From NCBI GenBank assembly GCA_021296255.1, contig JAGWAU010000014.1, positions 9,114-61,455 of the forward strand: a stretch of DNA of 52,342 nucleotides, given 5' to 3'. Made by a program: the position numbers and the translations under genes. The notes below the pieces were generated by a model, which did no database searches, was not told the origin of the DNA, and saw nothing but the letters and a program-made list of their open reading frames with translations. This document shows positions 16,527 to 24,312 of the stretch, in pieces. This stretch comes from Alphaproteobacteria bacterium (GTDB lineage: Bacteria > Pseudomonadota > Alphaproteobacteria > UBA2966). Each line of letters starts with the position of its first letter. Position 1 is the stretch's first letter.

Positions 16527-17651
16527 ATGACCAAGATCCTGAAACGCTCGCCGCACTACGGCCAACACGTCGCTCACGGAGCCAACGGCTTTTTCGACTT
16601 CGCCGGCTGGGAGATGCCGGAGACCTTCACCTCCGTGGAGGATGAGGTGAAGGCGTGCCGTTCGGCCGCCGTGCTCTTCGACGGCCACCAGATGGGCGAA
16701 CTCCATCTCAAGGGCCCGGAAGCGCACGATGCCGTGCAGAAGGTGTGCGCCAACGACATCAAACCCGAACCCGGGCGTTGCTTCTATTCGAGCCTGCTCA
16801 ACGAGGACGGGGGGATCGTCGACGATCTCGTCGTGCTCTGCCTGGCGCCCGACCACTACCTGCTGACGGCCGCCGCCTTCAACGTCGGCAAGACGCCGGG
16901 ATGGGTGCGCGGGCATGTGGGAGACATGGACGTCGAGATCGAGGACCTGACCAGCGGCACCACGATCATCGAGATTCAGGGGCCCAAATCCCGCGACATC
17001 CTGCAGAAGATCACCGACGCCGACATCTCGAACGAAGCGCTGCCCTATTTCCGCTTCGTCGAGACGAAGGTCGCCGGCATCGACTGCATCGTCGCGCGCC
17101 TCGGCGTCACCGGCGAGCTCGGCTACGAGATCATCTACGATCCAGGCTACGCCTACACGATGTACGACGCCATCATGGAGGCCGGCAAGGACGACGGCCT
17201 TCAGCTCTGCGGCAACAAGACTGTCGGCGTATTCCGTCTCGAGAAGGTCTACCACATCTACACGCGCGACATCGACGAGAGCACCAATCCGTTCGAGGCA
17301 TGCCTCGACAAGGCGGTCAAGCTCGACAAGGAAGATTTCGTCGGGCGCGATGCGCTCCTGCGCATCAAGCAACAAGGCGTGAGCCGGAAACTAGTTGGTT
17401 TCGAGATCATCGAGGGCTCCGCCGCCGCGGCGCCCGGCACTCCCATCGAGATCGACGGCCGGGAATGCGGCAAGGCGACCTTCGCGGGCTTCAGCCCGAC
17501 CCTCGACAAGACCATCGGCATCGGTTACGTCCCTGCCGAGCACGCCGGGGCGGGCACGGCGCTGGTCATCAGGACCGAGCCCGAACCGCTCAGGGCCACG
17601 GTGGTCGAGATCCCGTTCTTCGATCCCAAAGGCGACCGCATCCGCATGTAG
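16527..17651 (+). CDS. GcvT-like aminomethyltransferase / folate-dependent demethylase family
   Basis: This is a 374-residue protein of the glycine cleavage T-protein family. Family text runs through the protein: FFDFAGWEMPETFTSVEDEV at the N-terminus, FYSSLLNEDGGIVDDLVV, GVTGELGYEIIYDPGYA, GRDALLRIKQ, and a C-terminal barrel (GTPIEIDGRECGKATFAGFS). T-protein takes the aminomethyl carbon onto tetrahydrofolate. Relatives such as DmdA and LigM are stand-alone demethylases. No gcvH or gcvP is nearby and the partner gene is a flavoprotein, so a demethylase or C1 enzyme for another substrate is more likely than glycine cleavage (inference). Confidence 0.85.
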   Translation: MTKILKRSPHYGQHVAHGANGFFDFAGWEMPETFTSVEDEVKACRSAAVLFDGHQMGELHLKGPEAHDAVQKVCANDIKPEPGRCFYSSLLNEDGGIVDDLVVLCLAPDHYLLTAAAFNVGKTPGWVRGHVGDMDVEIEDLTSGTTIIEIQGPKSRDILQKITDADISNEALPYFRFVETKVAGIDCIVARLGVTGELGYEIIYDPGYAYTMYDAIMEAGKDDGLQLCGNKTVGVFRLEKVYHIYTRDIDESTNPFEACLDKAVKLDKEDFVGRDALLRIKQQGVSRKLVGFEIIEGSAAAAPGTPIEIDGRECGKATFAGFSPTLDKTIGIGYVPAEHAGAGTALVIRTEPEPLRATVVEIPFFDPKGDRIRM

Positions 17652-17750
17652 GAGGCGCATGGTTCGACCACGGAACGCGGGATGTCGGAATGATCGCCGC
17701 CCGGCCCGCCGGCGCAAGCGCAAGCGGAGCAACGACGGCAGCAAGGGCAG

Positions 17751-18368
17751 TCAGCGGCTGTAGTACTCGATCACGAGGTGCGGCTCCATGTGCACGGGAT
17801 AGGGCACCTCGGCGAAGGACGGCACGCGAAGGAACGTACCCCGCAGCTTCGCGTGGTCGACCTCGATGTAGTCGGGAACGTCCCGCTCCGCCGATTCCAG
17901 CGACTCGAGCACGAGCGCCATGTTCTTGGACTTCTCGCGCACCTCGACGACGTCGCCTTCCCGGACCCGGTAGCTCGGAATGGTCACGCGCCGTCCGTTG
18001 ACCGTGACGTGGCCGTGGCTGATGAACTGTCGCGACGCGAACACCGTCGGCACGAACTTCATGCGGTAGACCACGGCATCGAGCCGGCATTCGAGGAGAC
18101 CGATCAGGTTCTCCGTCGTGTCGCCCTTGCTCTTGACCGCCCGGTCATAGGTGTTGCGGAACTGCTTTTCGGTAATGTTGCCGTAATAGCCCTTGAGCTT
18201 CTGCTTCGCCTTCAACTGAATCCCGAAGTCGCTCAGCTTGCGCCGGCGAGCCTGGCCATGCTGCCCGGGGCCATAGGAACGCCGGTTGGACGGACTCTTG
18301 GGGCGCCCCCAGACGTTCTCCCCCATGCGGCGGTCGAGCTTGTACTTCGCTGATTGACGCTTGCTCAT
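17751..18368 (-). CDS. rpsD: 30S ribosomal protein S4
   Basis: S4 is a primary 16S rRNA-binding protein and assembly initiator. The 205-residue product has the classical alphaproteobacterial beginning ([20 protein letters not shown]), then [32 protein letters not shown], and the S4 RNA-binding domain [14 protein letters not shown]...[19 protein letters not shown]. The start is the ATG opening MSKR; an extension upstream is not supported. The gene is monocistronic, lying between convergent gcvT-like and divergent dehalogenase genes, with its own promoter and leader hairpin. Confidence 0.98.
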   Translation of the reverse strand: MSKRQSAKYKLDRRMGENVWGRPKSPSNRRSYGPGQHGQARRRKLSDFGIQLKAKQKLKGYYGNITEKQFRNTYDRAVKSKGDTTENLIGLLECRLDAVVYRMKFVPTVFASRQFISHGHVTVNGRRVTIPSYRVREGDVVEVREKSKNMALVLESLESAERDVPDYIEVDHAKLRGTFLRVPSFAEVPYPVHMEPHLVIEYYSR

Positions 18369-18392
18369 CGGCAATTCCACGCATGAAACTGT

Positions 18393-18414
18393 AAAACCGG
18401 CGCCGGGGCGCCGG
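18393..18414 (-). promoter_or_regulatory. GC-rich 5' hairpin with U-run in the rpsD leader
   Basis: On the rpsD strand CCGGCGCC-CC-GGCGCCGG is a perfect inverted repeat followed at once by TTTT. It lies about five bases after the expected transcription start and 25 bases before the ATG. It has the form of a very short intrinsic terminator. It could attenuate rpsD, act as the S4 autoregulatory site, or protect the mRNA 5' end. Which of these applies is not decidable from the sequence. Confidence 0.5.
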
Positions 18415-18425
18415 ATCGGGCGCGT

Positions 18426-18453
18426 ACTATACGCGGGGCGAGATCGATGTCAA
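18426..18453 (-). promoter_or_regulatory. Sigma-70-type promoter of rpsD
   Basis: On the rpsD strand a consensus TTGACA is followed after 16 bases by TATAGT, about 58 bases upstream of the rpsD ATG. This is the clearest housekeeping promoter in the window and fits a ribosomal protein gene. Transcription would begin near 18419. Confidence 0.75.
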
Positions 18454-18603
18454 TTCGGGGACGTCGGACGTGAATCGAGGTTCGCGATCCCGAACGTGGC
18501 CCGCTCCCGTCGCAGCGCGCGCCCCGCGCTTCACGATCGGTCGCCATTCCTCCGAATGGACTCCAGCTTGCCTGAAACCCCTCTATTCGTCTAAGGGACC
18601 GCG

Positions 18604-19293
18604 ATGACAGCTCAGGGATTCGACGACATCGGTGCCTGCGTGTTCGACGCCTACGGGACGCTGTTCGACGTCGACGCGGCCGCCCGGCATTGCCGGTCGG
18701 AACTCGGGGACAAGTGGCAGCCCCTGGCCGAGACCTGGCGGCTGAAGCAACTCCAGTACACTTGGCTGCGCAGCGTCATGGGCCGGCACGTCGATTTCTG
18801 GCGGGTTACGGGAGACGCGCTGGATTACGCGATGGATAGCCTCGGCCTCGACGACGACGCGCTGCGCGACCGTCTCATGGACCTCTATCTCGCGCTCGAC
18901 GCCTATCCCGAGGCGAAAGGAGTTCTCGCACAACTGAAATCGGCGGGAATGAAGACGGCCATCCTGTCGAATGGCGCGCCCGACATGCTGGAGGCCGCGG
19001 TCAGCAATGCGGACATCGCGGGTCTTCTCGACGCGGTCCTCTCGGTGGAGGAGGTCGGCGTATTCAAGCCTCACCCGAGCGTCTACCGGATGGGAGAGGA
19101 CCGGCTCGGCCTGCCGGCCGGACGAATGTCGTTTCAGTCTTCCAACGCTTGGGATGCCGCCGCCGCGTCCGCCTTCGGATACCACGTCATCTGGGTCAAT
19201 CGCTTCGGTCAGGCACGCGAGCGGATCCCCGACCCGCCCCACGCCGAGATCGAGACGCTCGAGGAGCTGCCGGGGATCGTCGGCGCCGGCTGA
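18604..19293 (+). CDS. Haloacid dehalogenase type II ((S)-2-haloacid dehalogenase family)
   Basis: This is a 229-residue HAD-superfamily hydrolase of the L-2-haloacid dehalogenase branch. It has nucleophile Asp15 in VFDAYGTLFD, the SNG motif (122-124), Lys155 in VFKPHPSVY, and the type-II signature SSNAWD (179-184) that marks haloacid dehalogenases rather than phosphatases. It would hydrolyse 2-halo acids to 2-hydroxy acids through an aspartyl ester. The ATG start is used; the ribosome site is weak. Its stop overlaps the ATG of a truncated hydrolase gene (TGATG). Confidence 0.92.
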   Translation: MTAQGFDDIGACVFDAYGTLFDVDAAARHCRSELGDKWQPLAETWRLKQLQYTWLRSVMGRHVDFWRVTGDALDYAMDSLGLDDDALRDRLMDLYLALDAYPEAKGVLAQLKSAGMKTAILSNGAPDMLEAAVSNADIAGLLDAVLSVEEVGVFKPHPSVYRMGEDRLGLPAGRMSFQSSNAWDAAAASAFGYHVIWVNRFGQARERIPDPPHAEIETLEELPGIVGAG

Positions 19294-19418
19294 TGGGCAC
19301 CGCCGACTGCGCATATCGGTCCCGCGAGTACTCGGCACGGGACGGGCTCCGCCTTTTCCATCGGGAATACGAGAGTCCGCCTGCCCCGACACAGCCCTCG
19401 TGCGCCTGCCGGGGCTGA
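19293..19418 (+). pseudogene. N-terminal remnant of an alpha/beta hydrolase gene
   Basis: A 41-codon frame starts inside the dehalogenase stop. It reads YRSREYSARDGLRLFHREYE, which matches the common opening of alpha/beta-fold hydrolases (REY.ARDGLRLHYRDY). The frame then breaks: the expected PxLVRLPGL text appears in the next frame just before the stop, and nothing of the catalytic part follows. The gene seems truncated, with the TVP38-type gene now abutting it from the other strand. The start coupling suggests a former dehalogenase-hydrolase operon. Confidence 0.5.
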
Positions 19419-20159
19419 TTAGCCGGGTTCCGATTTCCGGGCCCTGTACCTCTTGTACGCGACCGGCAAGAGCGCCAAAACCGCCAATCCCACCAGCGCC
19501 GTGATGATCTCCGGTGTCAGGATCCCGGTGGCAGTGAATTCCTGGTTCGACTCGAAGAGGCTGTCGAGACCCGCGCCGACGGTCGAATATACAAAGGTCG
19601 CAGGGATGATACCGACGAAGGTGGCCACCACATAGGGCACGAGTCGCACGCCCAGAAATGCGGGCACCAGATTCACGACGAAGAACGGGAACAGGGGAAT
19701 CAGGCGCAGCACGAGCAGGTAGTTGAAGGCGTTCCGCTGAAACCCCGCCTCGAGGCGGCCGAGCCAGGGGCCGGCCCGCGCCCGGAGGGGCTCGCCCAAT
19801 GCGGTCCGCGCGACGAGGAAAATCGCGCTCGCCCCGATGGTTGCCGCGGCGACGACATAGGCGGTTCCCATGACGTTGCCGAACAGGAACCCGCCGGTGA
19901 TTGTCATCACCAGACCGCCAGGCACTGAGAAGGCGATCGCCGTGGCATACAGCACCACGAAGATCGCGGGGGCCAGGATGGCGTAATCGTCGACCTTGGC
20001 CTGCAGGATGTCCCGGTGCTCCCGCAAGGTCTCGATGGTCAAGTAGTCGTCTACTCCGAAAGCAAAGAACGAGACGAATCCGGCGACAAGCACGCCGACC
20101 AGGGCGACCCGCACCCCGACACGCACCTTCTGCCGTTGATCCCCGCGAACGCTGCTCAT
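19419..20159 (-). CDS. TVP38/TMEM64 (DedA-like, VTT domain) membrane protein
   Basis: This is a ~246-residue integral membrane protein. It has an N-terminal transmembrane helix (VGVRVALVGVLVAGFVSFFA), a conserved VTT-domain core PGGLVMTITGGFLFG then GASAIFLVARTALG, the re-entrant-like LRLIPLFPFFVVNLVPAFLG, and a C-terminal helix. Family members are linked to membrane or lipid homeostasis and transport, but the activity is not settled. The ATG of MSSVRG is chosen over a GTG two codons upstream. It lies just downstream of an MFS gene on the same strand. Confidence 0.85.
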   Translation of the reverse strand: MSSVRGDQRQKVRVGVRVALVGVLVAGFVSFFAFGVDDYLTIETLREHRDILQAKVDDYAILAPAIFVVLYATAIAFSVPGGLVMTITGGFLFGNVMGTAYVVAAATIGASAIFLVARTALGEPLRARAGPWLGRLEAGFQRNAFNYLLVLRLIPLFPFFVVNLVPAFLGVRLVPYVVATFVGIIPATFVYSTVGAGLDSLFESNQEFTATGILTPEIITALVGLAVLALLPVAYKRYRARKSEPG

Positions 20160-20185
20160 AGGCACAGACTAGGGACTCGTTTTGC

Positions 20186-21481
20186 TCAGTCAATCGCCGA
20201 TTGGCTCAATTCGACTTGAGCATCGCTCGTCCCTTCCGCGGCGGCAGCCGGTGCCGCCTCACTGGAGCGGCCGGCGATCGGAAGAAAGGCGACGGCGGCC
20301 AGGATAATCACGACGAAGGCAGCCATGAGCACGAACAGGGTGGTGAAACCACCCGCGAATTCGTGGGTGAACGAAATCAGCGGAACCGCGAACGCGCTCA
20401 CACCAAGCGTGATCACGTATTTGATGGCGTAAATCCGGGAGCGCCAAGCATTCGTGGTGTATCGGGCGATCAGGGCGTCGTGTATGGGGATTTCCCCGAA
20501 CACCAATGCCATCATGATCAGCGCCGCTCCCAGCATTGCAGCGTCATGCGCGGTCGCCGCCATCAGCATCAACGGCAATTGCGCGGCAACGACGATGACG
20601 AATACCGGCTTGATGGGATAGCGGTCGATGAGGAAGCCGACGACAATCTGCGCGAAGGCCGCGACCGCGAACACGATGGAGGCCAACGAACCGACGCCGA
20701 GAGTCGTCGTCGCCATACCCACCAACCGCTCGTCGAACACCTTCGGGAGGGCTACCGTCGTGACGTTGAAGATCAGGCCGCCGAACAGCGAAGCGACGGC
20801 AAGGATGAGCAATGCCTTCAGGAAAAACGGCGCGCCGGACGTTCGGGCGGCCGCCTGCGATGGCGCGCGCCCGGCGGTTGCGGTCTCCCCCCGCGTCACC
20901 AGGACGTAGGCGACGCCCGTGGCCATGGCGACGGCGCCGGGGATCACGAACGCCGCGCGCCAGCCCAGGGTTTGGGTGAAGAGGCCGGCGATGATCGCCG
21001 CGCCGGCGACGCCAAGGTTCCCGAATACGCCGTTAATCCCGAGGACCTTGCCGACCTTCTCCCGCCCCTCAACCACCATGGCAATGCCCACCGGGTGGTA
21101 GATTGAACCGAACAAGCCGACCAACGTGAGAGCCGCAGCGATTTGCCAGGGGCTTTGCGCCAACCCCGTCAGGATCGAAGCGCCGCCGATCCCGAGGAAG
21201 AAAACCGCCAGCAATTTGGTGCGGTCCCAACGATCGCCGAGCCAGCCGGCCGGCAGCGCGCCCACGGCAAACGCCAGGAAACCGGGGAACGACAAGGCGA
21301 TCAATTCGCCGTAGTTCATGTCGAAGGCATCCTCCAGGGCGAGTACCACCGTGGCGTAGAGCAACATGAACAGATGGTCGTAGGCGTGACCCACATTCAG
21401 GAAGGCGAGCCGCAGGGCGCTTCGGGTCATAACCGGGTTCTTTCCGACGTTGTCGCGGCCATCATGCACATTGGCGTTCAT
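20186..21481 (-). CDS. Major facilitator superfamily transporter
   Basis: This is a 431-residue MFS protein with about twelve predicted membrane helices. It carries the loop 2-3 signature GWLGDRWDRTKLL and a second-half counterpart DRYPIKPVF. It begins with a hydrophilic stretch, then RLAFLNVGHAYDHLFMLLYA. Text such as FGEIPIHDALIARYTTNAWR is typical of the family. The substrate is unknown. It is divergently arranged with an AraC-type regulator 26 bases away, a common layout for a regulated exporter or importer. Confidence 0.88.
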   Translation of the reverse strand: MNANVHDGRDNVGKNPVMTRSALRLAFLNVGHAYDHLFMLLYATVVLALEDAFDMNYGELIALSFPGFLAFAVGALPAGWLGDRWDRTKLLAVFFLGIGGASILTGLAQSPWQIAAALTLVGLFGSIYHPVGIAMVVEGREKVGKVLGINGVFGNLGVAGAAIIAGLFTQTLGWRAAFVIPGAVAMATGVAYVLVTRGETATAGRAPSQAAARTSGAPFFLKALLILAVASLFGGLIFNVTTVALPKVFDERLVGMATTTLGVGSLASIVFAVAAFAQIVVGFLIDRYPIKPVFVIVVAAQLPLMLMAATAHDAAMLGAALIMMALVFGEIPIHDALIARYTTNAWRSRIYAIKYVITLGVSAFAVPLISFTHEFAGGFTTLFVLMAAFVVIILAAVAFLPIAGRSSEAAPAAAAEGTSDAQVELSQSAID

Positions 21482-21507
21482 TCTGTCTTTCGATAGATTG
21501 CCAATAA

Positions 21508-22296
21508 ATGCCTCGATTCAGACAAGAGAGCCTCAGCCCAGCGGAACGCGATGCGGTCGACACGCAACCACGCCCGGTGGTTGCGCTGGCACTCGACTAT
21601 CCGCCGGGTCACCGCATCGCCCCGCATTCCCACACCCGCACCCAGTTCGTGCACGCGGATTCCGGCTTGATGCGCGTCACCACCCGGACCGGCGCCTGGG
21701 TCGTGCCGCCGGGTCACGCCCTGTGGATGCCCGCTGAAATCGAGCACGAGATCCTGGCCATCGAGGCGATCCTCATGCGCACCCTCTACCTCGACACGGG
21801 CGCCGTGCCGTGGTTACCGAGTGACTGCTGGGTCGTGGCCGTCCCGCCCCTCCTCCGCCAACTGATCTCCAAGGCCGTGACCTTGCCGGCGCTCTACCAC
21901 ATCGAGGGCGCCGACGGGCGCCTCATGGCCGTGCTTCTGGATGAACTGCGCGGACTTGAAGCCACGCCCCTTCACCTCCCGTTTCCGCGGGATCCCCGCC
22001 TGCGGGACATCGTCGACACGCTAACGGAATTTCCGCGAGACGACCGGGCGCTCGACGTCTGGGCACGGACTGCCGGCGCGAGCGGCCGCACCCTCGCCCG
22101 GTTGTTCCTCGCCGAGACCGGGATGACCTTCGGCGAATGGCGGCGGCGCCGACGCCTGCTGGCCGCGGTCGAATGGCTCGCCTCGGGCCGTCCCGTGACC
22201 CAGGTCGCTCTCGATCTCGGCTACGCGAGCCCGAGCGCCTTTATCGCCATGTTCAAGCGTCACATGGGGGACACGCCGGGCCAGTTCGGCTGCTGA
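21508..22296 (+). CDS. AraC-family transcriptional regulator with N-terminal cupin
   Basis: The gene encodes 262 residues. The N-terminal cupin-like sensor (ALDYPPGHRIAPHSHTRTQF, residues 28-47, with a His-rich metal-site pattern) is followed by a C-terminal AraC helix-turn-helix pair: ARTAGASGRTLARLFLAETG and MTFGEWRRRRRL, then VTQVALDLGYASPSAFIAMF. Regulators of this type often control the neighbouring MFS gene, here divergent and very close. Both promoters must share the short intergenic region, so mutual or auto-regulation is likely (inference). Confidence 0.92.
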   Translation: MPRFRQESLSPAERDAVDTQPRPVVALALDYPPGHRIAPHSHTRTQFVHADSGLMRVTTRTGAWVVPPGHALWMPAEIEHEILAIEAILMRTLYLDTGAVPWLPSDCWVVAVPPLLRQLISKAVTLPALYHIEGADGRLMAVLLDELRGLEATPLHLPFPRDPRLRDIVDTLTEFPRDDRALDVWARTAGASGRTLARLFLAETGMTFGEWRRRRRLLAAVEWLASGRPVTQVALDLGYASPSAFIAMFKRHMGDTPGQFGC

Positions 22297-22685
22297 TCAA
22301 TTTACCGATCGAAATCGCCGGGATGCGAGACAAGAATTGTCGTTCCGACCGTTCGGAGACGGCGCGCGGCAGCGATCAATCGGAAGAAGTCATGAGAAAC
22401 CCATTCCCTCAAGCATTGCCAGCCCTCGCGTTTCTGATCCACGGAATGGGCAAAGCCGCCGACGGTCGTCGGCCACAGCCGGGGCGTCGACCTGCAGACC
22501 ATCTACATCTGCGACAACATCAACGACGCCGAAATCCTCGTGGTCAACGACAAGGCAGACATGAAATTGAAGGTCGACGCCGACCGGCCCGGAGGATTAC
22601 CCTAGGACCCATCGCAGATGCGCCGAGTATCGTAGGAGCGGTGCATTGATCTCAAAGTGCAAAACAAACCACGGGGAGGGGACTC
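22297..22685 (+). other. Intergenic stretch with a possible broken small gene
   Basis: There is no intact gene. A plausible start (ATG near 22392, signal-like MRNPFPQALPALAFLI) lies in one frame. A protein-like segment TIYICDNINDAEILVVNDKA lies in the next frame and ends in TAG at about 22605. Joined by one frameshift they would make a small secreted protein of about 70 residues; the family is not recognised. The last ~30 bases hold GGGGAGGGG, the ribosome site of the next gene. Confidence 0.3.
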
Positions 22686-23696
22686 ATGCCACAAGGAAAA
22701 TCCGTTTTCACCGTCGGTGGACTCGCGGCCCTCGCGTTAGGGGTTGCGGTCTCGACCACCGCCGTCGCCGCCGATCTCATGAAGCCGGGCGGTTATCCGG
22801 AGCGCACCGTGTCGATCATCGTTCCTTACGGGCCGGGCGGCGGTTCCGATCAGGTCGCCCGCGCATGGGCGGCGGCCATGCAAAAGGTCACCGGCGTTGG
22901 TTTCTCGGTGGAGAACAAGCCGGGAGGCGGCGGTCTTGCGGCGATACCGGACTTCATGAGCCGGCCGAAGGATGGTTACACGATTCTCGAGCAGACGGAC
23001 GGCATCATCACCGCCGAAGCCGCGAAACAGATCGACTTCACCTTGGGTGAGGATCTGATCCCCATCTGCGTCACCCAGGCCACCTTCAGCCAAGTTTACA
23101 TCCGCCCCGACGAGGATCGCTACACCGACTGGGCATCGTTCGTCGCCTACGCGAAGAAGAACCCCGGTCAGGTAAACCTCGCCAACATCGGTGTCGAAGG
23201 TTCCATGGAAGTGGTGCAATGGGGTGCCATCGAGGATGCGGCCGGCATCAACGTCAAGCAGATCAGTTTCGACAAGCCCGCGGAGCGCTACGCCTCGCTC
23301 ATCGGCGGCCACACTGACGCGCTTTTCGAACAGCCGGGCGACGTCCGCAAGTACCTTGAAGGCGGTCAGATGAAGGCCATCTTGAACGTACTCTCGTCGA
23401 GCCCCGACGCATTCAAGGACGTCCCATCGCTGAACGACGCTAACATCGGCGACGTCCCGGTCTTGCAACGTGTGCGGCTGTTCTGGGTCCACAAGGACGT
23501 TCCCGACGAGCGCCGGGAGTACCTGGTCAAGGCATGTGACGTGGCCTTCAAGACGGACGACTATCAGAAGTTCAACCGCAGCAAGTACATGCACCTGGCC
23601 CGCAGCTACTACGGCGGCCAGGACGCGACGGATCTGGTGCGGGGTCTCGTGGACGCTTACGTCGCGCTCTACAAGAAGATCGGTTTCTCGAAGTAG
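22686..23696 (+). CDS. Tripartite tricarboxylate transporter substrate-binding protein (TctC family)
   Basis: This 336-residue periplasmic binding protein has a signal peptide (residues 1 to ~29, ending TTAVAA). The mature protein begins ADLMKPGGYPERTVSIIVPY and has the family signatures GPGGGSDQVARAWA (around 50) and VENKPGGGG. It carries a carboxylate or other small acid to the TctAB membrane pair. The start is set by ATG after a strong GGGGAGGGG. It is first of a three-gene operon with tctB- and tctA-type genes. Confidence 0.93.
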   Translation: MPQGKSVFTVGGLAALALGVAVSTTAVAADLMKPGGYPERTVSIIVPYGPGGGSDQVARAWAAAMQKVTGVGFSVENKPGGGGLAAIPDFMSRPKDGYTILEQTDGIITAEAAKQIDFTLGEDLIPICVTQATFSQVYIRPDEDRYTDWASFVAYAKKNPGQVNLANIGVEGSMEVVQWGAIEDAAGINVKQISFDKPAERYASLIGGHTDALFEQPGDVRKYLEGGQMKAILNVLSSSPDAFKDVPSLNDANIGDVPVLQRVRLFWVHKDVPDERREYLVKACDVAFKTDDYQKFNRSKYMHLARSYYGGQDATDLVRGLVDAYVALYKKIGFSK

Positions 23697-23729
23697 TCCG
23701 TTTCGGGCTCTCATGCCTGAAATCGGCGC

Positions 23730-24296
23730 ATGAGCAACGCCGAACGCGGGCAGGCGCACGCGCAGGTCGTGCGCCTGCTCGTCGAATCCGGGGTCTGGCT
23801 CGCGATATTCGCGCTCATGTGGATTTATTCCTATGCGTTCGAACGCGAGCTCCAGATCTACCGCTGGGGTACCGTATCGTGGCCCCGGGGAATCCTTCTC
23901 ATCATATCGGTCGTGGCGTCGTTGTCGCTGATCTCGAGCTGGCGCGCGGTCCGGCGGGGCGCGCATCTCTCGGAAGGAGTGGGAGCCGAACACCACGACA
24001 TGGAGACCGGTTTGTGGGCGACAGTCCGCATCGCGGGCACGTTCCTGTGGCCTCTGTTGTACCTGTGGTTCCTGCCCCGCACGGGCTACTACCTCACGAC
24101 ACCGGTATTCATTGCCGGGTACATGTACATATTCGGCCAGCGCAACTGGCTGCATCTGGTGTGCACGACATTCGGCATTTACGCGGGCGTGATCCTGATG
24201 TTCACCGTGTGGCTCTACGTGCCGCTGCCGACCGGCAACTGGCCCGTGTTCTATGACGTCAGTAATGCCTTTCTCGTCATGCTCGGCGCGTTGTAG
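23730..24296 (+). CDS. Tripartite tricarboxylate transporter small membrane protein (TctB family)
   Basis: This is a 188-residue protein with about four membrane helices, for example LLVESGVWLAIFALMWIYSY near the N-terminus and GTFLWPLLYLWFLPRTGYYL later. The helix count and position between tctC and tctA identify it as the small permease subunit, although TctB sequences are poorly conserved. It starts 33 bases after the binding-protein stop. Confidence 0.85.
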   Translation: MSNAERGQAHAQVVRLLVESGVWLAIFALMWIYSYAFERELQIYRWGTVSWPRGILLIISVVASLSLISSWRAVRRGAHLSEGVGAEHHDMETGLWATVRIAGTFLWPLLYLWFLPRTGYYLTTPVFIAGYMYIFGQRNWLHLVCTTFGIYAGVILMFTVWLYVPLPTGNWPVFYDVSNAFLVMLGAL

Positions 24297-24312
24297 CCGG
24301 CGCGGGTGACGC

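Noticed and set aside
15303..17375. Very long minus-strand open frame of 690 codons
   Set aside because: It lies opposite the flavoprotein and GcvT-like genes, has Val/Asp/Glu-rich text without any motif, and is a GC-bias shadow. The same holds for long frames opposite or within the CoA-transferase, selB, putA and transketolase genes.
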